Positions 9,742 through 22,027 of a stretch of 64,000 nt of DNA are shown piece after piece. The DNA is taken from contig NZ_CP034465.1 in the NCBI RefSeq assembly GCF_003955755.1, positions 2,886,594 to 2,950,593 of the forward strand. The letters run 5' to 3'. The position numbers were made by a program, and so were the translations under genes. The notes beneath the pieces were generated by a model that was not told the DNA's origin, ran no database searches, and worked only from the letters and a program-made list of their open reading frames with translations. Each line of letters begins with the position of its first letter. Positions within the stretch are counted from its first letter, which is position 1. Source of the stretch: Jeotgalibaca ciconiae (lineage in GTDB: Bacteria > Bacillota > Bacilli > Lactobacillales > Aerococcaceae).

Positions 9742-9946
9742 AGGACAGCCTCCAATATTTTATGATGTCTTAAATTAAAAATAATTTTTCAATAATTTAA
9801 GAATAGCAAATAAACAATTTATATACCAGCGGAAAATTATTGGAATCTTCTAATAAATATGAACAAAAAAGTCTAATATAGATTCTAATATTCGTTTTTT
9901 ACGTATTTTTAAATATAAAAAAGGTTTTTTTCTAAAAAAACATAGC

Positions 9947-9979
9947 AAAAAACCTCTTCGACCGACAGATACGAAGAGG
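9947..9979 (-). terminator. Intrinsic terminator after the amidohydrolase gene
   Basis: On the minus strand CCTCTTCG pairs with CGAAGAGG across an 11-base loop and is followed directly by TTTTTT. It ends the potD-like/amidohydrolase transcript before the ABC operon begins. Confidence 0.8.
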
Positions 9980-9986
9980 ATGTCTA

Positions 9987-11567
9987 TTATTTAAAATCTA
10001 AAAGAATACCATTGAAATAGGTTGCTATTACTTTCGTTTGCAGCAGTTGATCAATGGTATCCTCTAAAATATTATGATCCAATACACAAATATCTGCCAA
10101 CATACCCGCTTCCAACGATCCAATATCGTTTCTACTTACGGCCATCGCTGCTCCCTTTGTGTGGGCATATAATGCTTCCAAAATTGGGATACGTTGGTCT
10201 TTCATCAAACCATGTGAAGGGTTGCCTCCGATATCTTTCCTCGCCACAGCATAGTAAATGGAGTCAAGAGGCGTTACATCTACTACAACCGGTGAATCGG
10301 TACCGAACCCCAATGTCGCTCCTTCCTTTAAAAATCCATGAAAAGGAAACATCTGCTTCGCTCGTACCGCCCCTACTTCCGCATCCAACGCTTCCCAACC
10401 TACCAATAAATGACTGGGCTGAACAGAAATTACAAGCTGATCTTGTTGTACCAAGTGCATATCATTCCAATCCATTACTTCCAAGTGTTCTAGCGTATTG
10501 TATTTTCCTTCCGGAAGCGGATAAAGCATCTGACTTTCCTGGTAATACTCCAAACCTAAACGAATCGCTTGATCTCCAATAGTATGGATACGAATCGGCC
10601 ACCCTTTTTTATTTGCTTTTAAAATCAAACAGCGCATTTTTTCGACTGCAATTAAAGGAGCTCCGGCATCTCCACTAAAGTATGGATGCGCATATTCTTC
10701 TTTCATAAAGGCTGTATGTGTGCTCGTTACACCGTCAAAAAATTGCTTCACTCCACCAAAATTTAGTAGTTCAGAATGATATTTCTTCGCAGTTTGTTCA
10801 ATTTGTAAAGTCTCTTCGCGCATGGCTGGAAAGAAATTAATTCGTAAGCTTGTATCTTCTTGAGCAGTTTCATACAAAGCTGGATATACTAAATCATCCT
10901 TTGCTTCTCCCGTTAAGGCTACGTCGCCAACTGCAGTAATTCCCATTTTATTGAGATGCTGACAGTAAGAGTGAAATTCTTTCGTAAAATTTTCTTGAAA
11001 AGGCTCTAAAATTTGGGCTAAATAATGAATCGCGACAGCTTCCAAAAAAACGCCTGTCAATCCTTCGGTATCTGCTAAAGCTTCTCCACTCACATCTTTT
11101 GGGACAGTTTCCATTTTTATATTCATGACTTCCAAAGCTTTCGAGTTCATCCAAATCGTATGTGCATCACCAGAAATCAGTAAAACTGGAATATCTGGAC
11201 AAATATGATCAATTGATTTTCTGGTAGGATAAACATTTTGTCCAAATTCACTACTGTACCAGCCAATCCCAATTTTCCATCCGTTTACCACATCTAGTCG
11301 GGGTACTTGGTCCGCAACTTCCTTTTCTGACAAACCGCTAACATAGCTTAGATTTTTGTTAAACAATAAAACAGAGAGATAAAGGTGGACATGAGCGTCA
11401 ATAAAGCCCGGTATAATCATGTTGTCTCCATAGTCAATCCTCTTCTTGTCTTCTGGAATTTCTTCCATCAAACCGACACGCGTAATTCTTTTTCCCTCAA
11501 TTTGAACAAAGCCAGCGAATGTGGACTTTGTCCTTGTATCGAAAATATAATTTGATGTAATCAGCAC
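9987..11567 (-). CDS. Amidohydrolase family protein (YtcJ-like)
   Basis: The 526-residue protein has the amidohydrolase superfamily layout: an N-terminal beta domain, the metal-binding GFIDAHVHLYLS (HxH) near residue 56, a TIM-barrel region with IRIHTIGDQA, and FGTDSPVV, which carries the late Asp. This is the Amidohydro_3/YtcJ group, whose members cleave amide or related bonds in small molecules; true substrates are mostly unknown. It starts two bases after the potD-like gene stops, so the two are certainly co-transcribed, which hints at a polyamine-like or acylated-amine substrate. Confidence 0.82.
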   Translation of the reverse strand: MLITSNYIFDTRTKSTFAGFVQIEGKRITRVGLMEEIPEDKKRIDYGDNMIIPGFIDAHVHLYLSVLLFNKNLSYVSGLSEKEVADQVPRLDVVNGWKIGIGWYSSEFGQNVYPTRKSIDHICPDIPVLLISGDAHTIWMNSKALEVMNIKMETVPKDVSGEALADTEGLTGVFLEAVAIHYLAQILEPFQENFTKEFHSYCQHLNKMGITAVGDVALTGEAKDDLVYPALYETAQEDTSLRINFFPAMREETLQIEQTAKKYHSELLNFGGVKQFFDGVTSTHTAFMKEEYAHPYFSGDAGAPLIAVEKMRCLILKANKKGWPIRIHTIGDQAIRLGLEYYQESQMLYPLPEGKYNTLEHLEVMDWNDMHLVQQDQLVISVQPSHLLVGWEALDAEVGAVRAKQMFPFHGFLKEGATLGFGTDSPVVVDVTPLDSIYYAVARKDIGGNPSHGLMKDQRIPILEALYAHTKGAAMAVSRNDIGSLEAGMLADICVLDHNILEDTIDQLLQTKVIATYFNGILLDFK

Positions 11568-11569
11568 TG

Positions 11570-12643
11570 TTATAACCCCATTTTCATATTTAAGAATAAT
11601 TCATTGTAGTAATTCATCACTTCTTGTCCTAAATACTCGTAGTGTTCCAAGTCTTGGATATCTTCTGGATCTGGATAAAGAAGTTTGTTGGCTGTCACTT
11701 CACCAGGTAAAAGTTCCTTTGCTGCTTCATTTGGCGTTGCATATTCCACATACTCCGTATTTTGTTTCGCATTTTCTGGCCGAAGCATAAAGTTGATGAA
11801 GGCATAGGCTCCTTCTTTATTCTTTACAGTTTTTGGGATAGCAAAATTATCCGTCCAAACGACCCCGCCATTCTCTGGCAAAATATATTCAACGTCAGGA
11901 TTTTGAGAAGCGACCCAAGCAGCATCTCCTGAATAGCCTATTCCAATAAAAGCATCACCGTTAATCATTAAAGAACGAATTTCATTATTCAAAATCGCAT
12001 GAATATTAGGTGTTAATTCAGCCAAATATTTAGCTGCTTCCTGTAAACTATCGTAATTAATTTCATTCAAAGATAATTCCATTGCCTGCAATGCAATTCC
12101 CATGGATTCTCTAGCACCATCAAGTAGTAATACTTCGTTTTTAAAAACAGGATTCCATAAATCTGCCCATGTCCGAATATTATGATCAGGCAGTTCTTTT
12201 GTATTAACCATGATTCCTACTGTTCCCCAAAAATAGGGAATCGTGTACTGGTTGTTCGGATCATAGGGCTGATCCATCAAAAACTCAGAATTATATTCCA
12301 TACCAACGATTTTATTATGGTCTAGTGGTACAAGTAAATCTTTTTCAATCATTTTAGGAATAATAGATCCACTGGGGAACACCAAATCATAATTTGTTCC
12401 GCCTTGCGAAATTTTCGTTTCCATTGCTTCATTTGAATCAAAGGTATCGTAAACAACATGATAACCTGTTTCTTCTTCAAACTTCGTTATTAAATCTCGA
12501 TCGATATAGTCTCCCCAATTAAATATAGTTACTGTATTGCCACTGCTAGAGTCATTGGATTGCGAAGAAATAAATGCACGTAGGCCAAAGATTACAATAA
12601 TCGCCGCAATTATTCCTCCAAAAAATATATTTAATTTCTTCAC
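11570..12643 (-). CDS. Spermidine/putrescine-type extracellular binding protein (PotD-like), orphan
   Basis: A 357-residue solute-binding protein. VTIFNWGDYIDRDLITKF after the N-terminal segment and the spacing of VYDTFDSNEAMETKI match the PotD/PotF group. The N-terminus has a hydrophobic helix without a lipobox Cys, as also seen in some PotD proteins of cocci. No PotA, PotB or PotC gene is next to it; the only partner is the amidohydrolase. The nearby ABC permeases are of the sugar type and have their own binding protein, so the transport partner is unknown. Confidence 0.8.
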   Translation of the reverse strand: MKKLNIFFGGIIAAIIVIFGLRAFISSQSNDSSSGNTVTIFNWGDYIDRDLITKFEEETGYHVVYDTFDSNEAMETKISQGGTNYDLVFPSGSIIPKMIEKDLLVPLDHNKIVGMEYNSEFLMDQPYDPNNQYTIPYFWGTVGIMVNTKELPDHNIRTWADLWNPVFKNEVLLLDGARESMGIALQAMELSLNEINYDSLQEAAKYLAELTPNIHAILNNEIRSLMINGDAFIGIGYSGDAAWVASQNPDVEYILPENGGVVWTDNFAIPKTVKNKEGAYAFINFMLRPENAKQNTEYVEYATPNEAAKELLPGEVTANKLLYPDPEDIQDLEHYEYLGQEVMNYYNELFLNMKMGL

Positions 12644-12896
12644 TTTGCATTCCTCACATATCTTTCATTTTGATATCTATTTTCAGTACGAAAACTATTA
12701 TACGAATTCGCCTCTTATTAGTAAACAAAAAATTTACTAAAAGTAAACTATTTTTTCTAGTAGAATAAAGTCAAGGCGATTACTATGAGTTTGGTAGAAC
12801 ATGAAGGAGATATAGGGCGGATGTATCGCTATTCGTTTTGCTTTACATTCTACTTGGTTCGTTTTATCGTTAAAGTAGAAAAAGGAGGAAACGATT

Positions 12897-13709
12897 ATGA
12901 CGCTTGCATCATATAAGCAGCTTATTGCATTAGGATTTTCTGGTCTATTGTTGGCAAGCTGTTCAACTGAAGTTCCTGAGAATTCTGCAGAATCAGATTC
13001 AATATCCGAAGAAATACAGAGCCAAGAAACTAGCAATGAAGAGAGTATTGGTTCAGAAGAAAGCAGTGTTTCGGAAGAACTGGAATCTGAAGAAATAGAA
13101 AGCGAGAGCCAAAATTCAACCGATGACATCCGATCTCAATTTGAGATGGAGGATGAATATGTGTTATTACCACGCTATTTCCCTGGTTTTACAACACCCA
13201 CTGGGGTTGATATAATCAGTAATAATCCTGACATTTATGATGTCGTGTATCGGAACGAGGATGGTAATCAACAAATAGAAGTTTTGAGTAGAATTTACGA
13301 TTCACAAGATGGAGCACTTCAAAATATTGAAGAAGTAATTAATGGTTCCGTTGCAGTTCCCGAAAATGAAGAAAGCGCTTATGACTTAGGCTACGGAATT
13401 ACTGGCTACGGAGAAGCTGGAGCTGGAAACTTTTATTTCGGGTGGGAAGAAGGAAACTGGACCTTTACGATTCATTCTCATTTGCAAGATGATTGGGATG
13501 TTCATGGAATCGCTACAAGGATGGTTGAGTATTTAGAAGAAAATTATTTACCTGCCCCATCACAAAGGGGAACGATGTATATTGACTACCCTGAAAAGGA
13601 CAGAGATCCTGAAGTCCATGTTCTATGGAACGTAGATAATCGTGTTTACGAAGTAAGTACGGTTTCGACACCAATCGAAGCAATGGATAGCATTATTTCA
13701 ATGGAATAA
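12897..13709 (+). CDS. Putative lipoprotein with acidic linker, unknown function
   Basis: AAAGGAGG eight bases ahead supports the ATG at 12897. The protein (270 residues) has lipobox LLASC (Cys near residue 22), then about 55 residues rich in Ser and Glu, then a folded domain of about 190 residues with many aromatic residues. It should be surface anchored. I cannot assign the domain; a stress- or wall-related lipoprotein is only a guess. It is a single-gene unit ended by the hairpin at 13833-13875. Confidence 0.7.
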   Translation: MTLASYKQLIALGFSGLLLASCSTEVPENSAESDSISEEIQSQETSNEESIGSEESSVSEELESEEIESESQNSTDDIRSQFEMEDEYVLLPRYFPGFTTPTGVDIISNNPDIYDVVYRNEDGNQQIEVLSRIYDSQDGALQNIEEVINGSVAVPENEESAYDLGYGITGYGEAGAGNFYFGWEEGNWTFTIHSHLQDDWDVHGIATRMVEYLEENYLPAPSQRGTMYIDYPEKDRDPEVHVLWNVDNRVYEVSTVSTPIEAMDSIISME

Positions 13710-13832
13710 CTCACTGATCAAATTTTCTGGCGTAATCGAATACCCCCTTCCTATTTATTTTAATATGATAATTTTACTCCCTTAATTTGTCACTAAACTG
13801 GCTGTACAATCCAACTAGATCATATAGACATA

Positions 13833-13875
13833 AAAAAAGTTGAAGCGACTGTTTATCACAGGCTTCAACTTTTTT
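13833..13875. terminator. Bidirectional intrinsic terminator
   Basis: A perfect 14-bp stem (AAAAAAGTTGAAGC paired with GCTTCAACTTTTTT) around a 15-base loop. T-runs are on both sides, so it can serve the rightward lipoprotein gene and the leftward membrane-protein gene. Confidence 0.85.
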
Positions 13876-14203
13876 ATTTGGGATTTTCATTATTTCTTTC
13901 ATACTTATTCCATTTCCAATAATTGTAATAGAGTTGGATAGCAAAGACGGACAAAATAAAAATTGAAGCAAGCAATTTTAATTCCGAACTTCGAACTAAA
14001 CCGAAGTAAATTATTATAATGAAAAAAACTATTAATGGCGTAAGCCATAAGGTACGTATCATTCTGCGCCGATAACTCAATCCGTAATAAACAAATCCAA
14101 ATCCCTTATCTCTCTTTTCTTTATTCCTATACAAAAATGATAAAATGAACGGGAAAATAAGAATGGCAAGTAATATAATTATTAATCTATAACTAATTGC
14201 CAA
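13874..14203 (-). CDS. Small membrane protein, unknown function
   Basis: The 109-residue frame encodes about three hydrophobic helices (roughly residues 5-24, 53-71 and 77-95) separated by short basic loops. The ATG at 14203 is preceded by GGAAGAGGGTG. No family is recognised. Its stop overlaps the terminator stem. It may be read through from the GNAT gene upstream. Confidence 0.5.
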   Translation of the reverse strand: MAISYRLIIILLAILIFPFILSFLYRNKEKRDKGFGFVYYGLSYRRRMIRTLWLTPLIVFFIIIIYFGLVRSSELKLLASIFILSVFAIQLYYNYWKWNKYERNNENPK

Positions 14204-14246
14204 GTTAACACCCTCTTCCTGTTTTTCCTACCTAAGATTTATCTAA

Positions 14247-14759
14247 TCACATAACAAAAGACAAATTACTCCAAGCTAGTACTACTTCTATTAATTCTTG
14301 ATTATCAATCTCTATTATTGCTTCGCCGATATAAGTTGCTCCTAATTTTTCATAAAAACTCCTTGACGGATTATCTTTTAATACTTGAACCATCATATTC
14401 TCAATTCCATTTTTCCTTAAATCCCGTCTGAATTCCCTTACCAATAACTTACCTATTCCTTTTTTATGGTAATCTTCCAAGAGATAAATCGCAAATAATT
14501 CACCTTGGTAATTTGGAAATCGTTCTTGATAGCGATTTTCACCACCTACAATATATCCGATAATACTGTCATTTTCCGCAACAAAAACAATGTTTTGACT
14601 ATTCTCGAGTGTTCTTTTAAATGCTTCTTCTCTCACTTCATAGCTCATATCCTCAAGAAAAGAAGATGAAACAATACCTTGGTATGTTGTTCTCCATGAA
14701 TCAACGTTCACCTTTGCCATCCCTTTTGCGTCTGTCAAAACTGCTTTCCTAACGCGCAT
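14247..14759 (-). CDS. GNAT family N-acetyltransferase
   Basis: A 170-residue single-domain acetyltransferase. The acetyl-CoA site is visible as IYLLEDYHKKGIGKLLVREF (the Q/RxxGxG/A pattern as KKGIGK), and the C-terminal beta-alpha part reads NPSRSFYEKLGATYIGE. It should transfer an acetyl group from acetyl-CoA to a small amine or a protein; the acceptor cannot be inferred. ATG at 14759 follows a GGGGTG site. Confidence 0.82.
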   Translation of the reverse strand: MRVRKAVLTDAKGMAKVNVDSWRTTYQGIVSSSFLEDMSYEVREEAFKRTLENSQNIVFVAENDSIIGYIVGGENRYQERFPNYQGELFAIYLLEDYHKKGIGKLLVREFRRDLRKNGIENMMVQVLKDNPSRSFYEKLGATYIGEAIIEIDNQELIEVVLAWSNLSFVM

Positions 14760-14910
14760 TTGTAATCACCCCACTTTTTATTTTATCACAATACTCTATT
14801 GCCATTTAGACATCTATTCGTCATAAGATTTTGGTAAATACTAAGTGACACCTTATTTACGTAGTTAGACATTTTTTCTGATTTTTTTGAGAGTTGAATA
14901 ATTTTCTTCG

Positions 14911-14948
14911 AAAAAGAGAGCTGAGTTCAAGTACCTCAGCTCTTTTTG
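14911..14948 (-). terminator. Intrinsic terminator of the beta-glucoside PTS operon
   Basis: GAGCTGAG and CTCAGCTC pair around a nine-base loop, and the stem extends through flanking A and T runs. It ends the operon that runs leftward from 21032. Confidence 0.8.
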
Positions 14949-14968
14949 ATTCTATTCTTCTGTTTTGA

Positions 14969-17800
<2,832 letters not shown>

Positions 17801-17817
<17 letters not shown>

Positions 17818-18346
17818 AATTTTTCTTTCTTTCCTTTCCAGATGTTTTTTCAAAATCTACTATTGCTTGCAACGTTTTATCTGAATTGTTCTTTATTTGT
17901 TCTACTCTTCTTACATCCAAGAGACTAATAATGGCTCCCACCAATAAAATAACAAACAGAAATAGCCATCCTTTAGTCGTATTTGCAATAAATTCAAACA
18001 ACCTCTCCATCCCCCATGAAGTTAAACTGGTCAGAATCAAAGCAAGATTGACCCCTAATTGCACAAAAAAGTATCGATTGGTACTCTTTAAATGAATCAT
18101 GTCTTTAGGTGTGGTGCCATTCAATTTTACTTGTTCATATATGGCTGGTACAGATAATACCATGACTGCTAATGGAACAATCCAAAAATTACTTGCAGTA
18201 ACAAAAAAACTAATCAACCAATACAGATTAGCGAAAAAAAACAATGCCAGTGAATATCGAAACAACAAAAATCGATTATAATGCATATTTTTCAGAACTG
18301 CTTGGTCTCGATTATTCTTATAAACAGTCTGTATTTTTTTCGGCAT
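17801..18346 (-). CDS. Membrane protein of unknown function inside a PTS operon
   Basis: A 181-residue protein with four likely membrane helices: two around residues 29-73 and two around 93-138. Ends are basic and face the cytoplasm. It has its own AGAGGAGAAGA ribosome site, lies 15 bases after IIA and overlaps IIC by 17 bases, so it is made in step with the transporter. I do not recognise a family. A IIC chaperone or a sensor of transport is possible but unproven. Confidence 0.6.
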
Positions 18347-18361
18347 ATTCTTCTCCTCTTT

Positions 18362-18676
18362 TTAATTGATTCGTTTATACAACTCTAACATTTCTAAAGC
18401 AACTTCTCTTAATGTCATCGTTGTCATCAGGTGATCTTGAGCGTGAACCATAATAATGTCCACATTTACTTCTTCTCCGCCTGCATATGATTGCAGCAAC
18501 TGTGTTTGTGCTTTATGAGCTTGAGTTAGTTTATTGTTGGCATCCTCTAATTTTTCAATCGCAGTTTTTTCATTTCCTTCACGCATCAATTTAAATGCTT
18601 CGTGAACCACTGTTCTCGCATCTCCACTATGTAAAATAATCTCAAAAGCCACTGCTTGTATTTGTTCTTTATCCAT
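18362..18676 (-). CDS. celC: PTS lactose/cellobiose-family IIA protein
   Basis: The 104-residue cytoplasmic protein matches the family in length and shows the phosphorylation site in IMVHAQDHLMTT (His near residue 78). It relays phosphate from HPr to the IIB protein. A GGGGAAGGAGA site precedes the ATG at 18676. Regulator and membrane protein genes flank it in the same operon. Confidence 0.9.
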   Translation of the reverse strand: MDKEQIQAVAFEIILHSGDARTVVHEAFKLMREGNEKTAIEKLEDANNKLTQAHKAQTQLLQSYAGGEEVNVDIIMVHAQDHLMTTMTLREVALEMLELYKRIN

Positions 18677-18700
18677 AATTTCTCCTTCCCCTTTGTGTTT

Positions 18701-20701
18701 TCAATTGTCATAAGATAAAACTTTAATAAATGCGTTAGTAAACTCTTCAAAAGTCGTACATTTCACCAATTCCTTGCGAAGCGAATCATCCTCAACTACC
18801 GCAGTCAATGATTGACTAATAACTTCGAGGCCTGCACTCTGAAAGCGATCAGGAACCAGCATAAAAACTAACTGAATATCTTTATTAGCTTCATCCCATT
18901 CCACTTTTGATGGAACAATGGCTACAGCAACGTATTGGGAATTCGTTACCCCATCAATCGGATGAGGAACTGCTAAATATTTTGAAAAGGCCACGGAACT
19001 AAATGATTCCCTTAATTTCAACTGGGTACTCAGTTCATTGTATATCGGACGTTTCTCGACTTTTTCGATAAGTGAAATCAACTGATTGATTACCTCTTTT
19101 TTATCTGTTGGACGATCTACAAGTAGGAATAATTCCCGTTTGAAGAAAGTATGAAAGACATCCTTCATTTGATAGGATTGAAGTTGAGGTGTATTTTTAA
19201 GCGTCTCAAGTCCCTTGTGTTGGGAGATATTTCCATTGATTTTTTTAATATCTTCTTCTCCAAGAAATACACTTACTTGTACGACTGGTATGTTAAAGAT
19301 AACATTGGATAAGTTTATTGAAGAGATAATTAAATCAATTCCTTCCAATTTCTCATCTGTTATTTCGTAATAACTGATTACTTCATCGATTGCGAGTTTT
19401 GAACCAAACTCATTTTCCAGTCTCATTTTCAACATTTGTGAACTGCCTAAACCTGTTGCACAAATAACCAAAACATGAACTTTTTGTTTGTTCATAAATC
19501 TTTCAATCGCTGCCAATATGTGAATCGCAACATAAGCCCACTCAGATTCAGATACATTGTATTGTTTGAAGATAGGCATCTCAGCAATGAATTCCAACAC
19601 CCAGTTGAAAACTTGATGATGCTTCTGTTTCACTTCTGAAAGCAATGGGTTTACATGTTCTGTATTATTTTGGAGACGAACAAACATCGGCGTAAAATGA
19701 GTCATTAGGCCATCCACTAGTATGTGGTCATGCACCATATCAACACCTGTTTTTTTATCCATATTTATTAACGCTTGAGTGAGCTGCTGTTTAATTTCTT
19801 GCTCATTGAATATTGTCTTTTGATAGACTGATTCAGTCGTTACTTTATTTGTTAAATGTAGAGCAATATAATTTGCCTCTTCATCTGGAAATTCAATCCC
19901 TAAACTTTTCGTTACACGATTGATGATCCGAATCGCTGTTTGATATTGAATCGAATTCTTGTCTCCATATATTTCAATTGCATCCATTTCAAAGCCAGAA
20001 TGGATTCGTTTAATCGCAAGTCCAATATGAAGGACAATATTATAAATCACAAAATCAGATAACTGTAATTGTGCTTCACGACACTCATCCAAAACAATCA
20101 TCAAAATCTCAGCAATATTAACCTCTTCCAGCAAACTTGTATACAAAGAAAAGGCATGCATATTGTCACTTAGTTTATTCATAAAGAAATATTCCATAAT
20201 AAAGTGCCGCTTTGACTGCTCTTTTCCAAAAATATATAAACCTCGGTTCGGCTTGCTTTCCAAGAACAAATCATATGGCTTCAGTATTTTTTTTATTTCA
20301 ACTAATTCGTTCGATACAGTAGAGCGTGAAACAAATAGTTCATCCGCTAAGTTCTCAACCAGAGCTTGATTTCCTTCCAATAAGAGCTGTTTTAAAATAT
20401 AATATTGGCGTTCCCCAACATCTTGTATCGGTATGGGTCTCTTTTCCGCTTGCAGCGGGTTATAGACATTTTGATAAAAAATATTGAATGTATTTGAATC
20501 ATGAACGAGAAGGCGATAACCTTGACCTCGTTTTGCTTCAATAGCAGCTCCATTCTCTTTTATTATCTCGTCAACGTTTTTGACATACTTTCGAGCTGTT
20601 CGATCTGAAATATCTGTTTCATAAGCAATTTCTTGAGCGGTTATAAAATGATTTCTATTTTGATATAACAGTCTAAGAATTGTAATTTGTTTTTTGTTCA
20701 A
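18701..20701 (-). CDS. LicR-like PRD transcriptional activator with PTS IIB and IIA domains
   Basis: The 666-residue regulator reads in order: two winged-helix DNA-binding domains (to about residue 165), two PRD domains with conserved His (about 185-390), a IIB-like domain with ICATGLGSSQ (about 405-500), and a fructose-type IIA domain with VPHPIDG. Such proteins activate their own PTS operon and are tuned by phosphorylation through HPr and the operon's IIB. The start is TTG at 20701; AAGG lies upstream. It sits between IIB and IIA, so it activates its own synthesis. The palindrome at 21121-21148 is its best target candidate. Confidence 0.87.
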   Translation of the reverse strand: MNKKQITILRLLYQNRNHFITAQEIAYETDISDRTARKYVKNVDEIIKENGAAIEAKRGQGYRLLVHDSNTFNIFYQNVYNPLQAEKRPIPIQDVGERQYYILKQLLLEGNQALVENLADELFVSRSTVSNELVEIKKILKPYDLFLESKPNRGLYIFGKEQSKRHFIMEYFFMNKLSDNMHAFSLYTSLLEEVNIAEILMIVLDECREAQLQLSDFVIYNIVLHIGLAIKRIHSGFEMDAIEIYGDKNSIQYQTAIRIINRVTKSLGIEFPDEEANYIALHLTNKVTTESVYQKTIFNEQEIKQQLTQALINMDKKTGVDMVHDHILVDGLMTHFTPMFVRLQNNTEHVNPLLSEVKQKHHQVFNWVLEFIAEMPIFKQYNVSESEWAYVAIHILAAIERFMNKQKVHVLVICATGLGSSQMLKMRLENEFGSKLAIDEVISYYEITDEKLEGIDLIISSINLSNVIFNIPVVQVSVFLGEEDIKKINGNISQHKGLETLKNTPQLQSYQMKDVFHTFFKRELFLLVDRPTDKKEVINQLISLIEKVEKRPIYNELSTQLKLRESFSSVAFSKYLAVPHPIDGVTNSQYVAVAIVPSKVEWDEANKDIQLVFMLVPDRFQSAGLEVISQSLTAVVEDDSLRKELVKCTTFEEFTNAFIKVLSYDN

Positions 20702-20717
20702 ATGACATCAACCTTAA

Positions 20718-21032
20718 TTAAATGTTTTCCTCCACAACCGTTGCTAATTTTTGAATGCCAGTTGGAATGGGTACATAAGCTTGAGGCGGAATATTCACAA
20801 TAGATTTATCATGATTTTTTGCTGATTTCGCCAATCTTTCATAATGCATCTTTGTTTGTGGACTAACAAGATATACATCATACTTATCATCCTCTATTGC
20901 TTGTGCCCCTTCTCCAATACCAGTTGCCTCTACAATAATTTCTTCTCCTTTTGAAGCAAAATACTCGGATACTTTTTTCGCTAATAAAGACGAACTCATT
21001 CCTCCAGCACAAATAATCAAACCTTTTTTCAC
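20718..21032 (-). CDS. celA: PTS lactose/cellobiose-family IIB protein
   Basis: A small cytoplasmic phosphocarrier of about 104 residues with the active-site Cys in LIICAGGMSSSLL. It passes phosphate from IIA to the incoming sugar. An upstream ATG (21047) would add five residues, but GGAGGG overlaps that ATG and is seven bases from the GTG at 21032, which I take as the start. It is the first gene of the operon. Confidence 0.87.
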   Translation of the reverse strand: MKKGLIICAGGMSSSLLAKKVSEYFASKGEEIIVEATGIGEGAQAIEDDKYDVYLVSPQTKMHYERLAKSAKNHDKSIVNIPPQAYVPIPTGIQKLATVVEENI

Positions 21033-21086
21033 ACTAAATCCCTCCATTAATTTGCTTTATATCTCTATAAGATTTATTACATTGTA

Positions 21087-21148
21087 AGCATAATGTAAAA
21101 CGCTCGCATTGTTAATAGATATATTTTCCGTATCGATACGGAAAATAT
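21087..21148 (-). promoter_or_regulatory. Promoter of the beta-glucoside PTS operon with 28-bp perfect palindrome
   Basis: On the minus strand TTAACA (21115-21110), a 17-base spacer and TATGCT (21092-21087) form a good sigma-A promoter. Five bases upstream of the -35 lies a 28-bp perfect palindrome (21121-21148; half-site ATATTTTCCGTATC). Its position fits an activator such as the LicR-like protein of this operon. A weak cre-like sequence around CG at 21101-21102 has two mismatches and is uncertain. Confidence 0.65.
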
Positions 21149-21323
21149 TAAATCATCGGACAGAGTCAATGTAAGTTGAATATTTATAAAGTTGACAATA
21201 GATAAGAATATGGTCATTAGCGTTCCGACATCCATACTAATGATTATTTCGCTTATCGTCAAATAATCTTCATTTCGAAATATTTAATGGATTATTAACA
21301 ACTCTTAAAAACGGCAAAAATAA

Positions 21324-21355
21324 AGACTTCAAAAACGTATTCGTCTTTGAAGTCT
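21324..21355 (-). terminator. Intrinsic terminator after the 159-residue hypothetical gene
   Basis: AGACTTCAAA pairs with TTTGAAGTCT across a 12-base loop; on the minus strand TTATTTTTG follows. The 352-base gap 21048-21399 holds this hairpin, the PTS promoter and the palindrome; nothing else was seen. Confidence 0.75.
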
Positions 21356-21399
21356 CTGACTTTATTATGCTTTATATTTTTTACTTAAACTCACAGCTG

Positions 21400-21879
21400 C
21401 TAATAACTTAACGCTCTTGAAGAATTTATTTTTACAGTTAAACCAAGTTCATGAATTGGTCGGCCATCACGATCGTAGATGAAGCTTCTAGCTTTTTTGC
21501 TATCTGCCATTGCTAATATTAACCGATCGCGAAATGGTTCAGCTAGTTCATCAAACAAGAAAGAGTCTTCATCCAAAAGATATTTAGAGCGCAGGGAATT
21601 AATTTCCCCAGATTTTTTCAATCGATAGCTCCTAGTTGGTAGAGTTCCATCAATGGTTCTTTTTTCGATTCGATATACATACCTTTCATCACCATAAATG
21701 ATTTCTAAAGCACCGGTATTCGTCCGAATATATTGTACGTTCGAATGATTTTCCTTATGCAATTCCCACCAAGCTTTAATCCCTTCGATTGCTTCTTCTT
21801 CGCTCTTATAGCTACCGTGTTCTTTTCTAACTCTTCCAAACCGACTTTGCCAATAATTGGTATAAACTGTTTGCACCAT
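21400..21879 (-). CDS. Conserved-looking hypothetical protein
   Basis: A 159-residue soluble protein starting MVQTVYTNYW, with GAAGGAGTGATGG upstream as ribosome site. It has no signal or membrane segment. The sequence alternates strands and charged turns (GDERYVYRIEKR, FIYDRDGRPIHELG). I do not recognise a family. It is a single-gene unit with its own terminator. Confidence 0.6.
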   Translation of the reverse strand: MVQTVYTNYWQSRFGRVRKEHGSYKSEEEAIEGIKAWWELHKENHSNVQYIRTNTGALEIIYGDERYVYRIEKRTIDGTLPTRSYRLKKSGEINSLRSKYLLDEDSFLFDELAEPFRDRLILAMADSKKARSFIYDRDGRPIHELGLTVKINSSRALSY

Positions 21880-22027
21880 ACCATCACTCCTTCTTTTTGG
21901 ATTTGTTTTTCTATCACTAATGTAACAAAAACAGAAAGCGATTACAACAAATGAATACGTTAAGCGACATCAATTACTCAGAACATTCAGTTCATACAAA
22001 TAAGTGATGTCGTCATTGCTTTATATA

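Noticed and set aside
10022-10582. Plus-strand frame of 186 codons inside the amidohydrolase gene
   Set aside because: Lies opposite conserved amidohydrolase motifs, lacks a ribosome site and shows no recognisable protein features.
12737-13129. Minus-strand reading frame with many Ser codons opposite the lipoprotein gene
   Set aside because: It mirrors the acidic Ser/Glu linker of the plus-strand gene, which has a strong ribosome site and lipobox.
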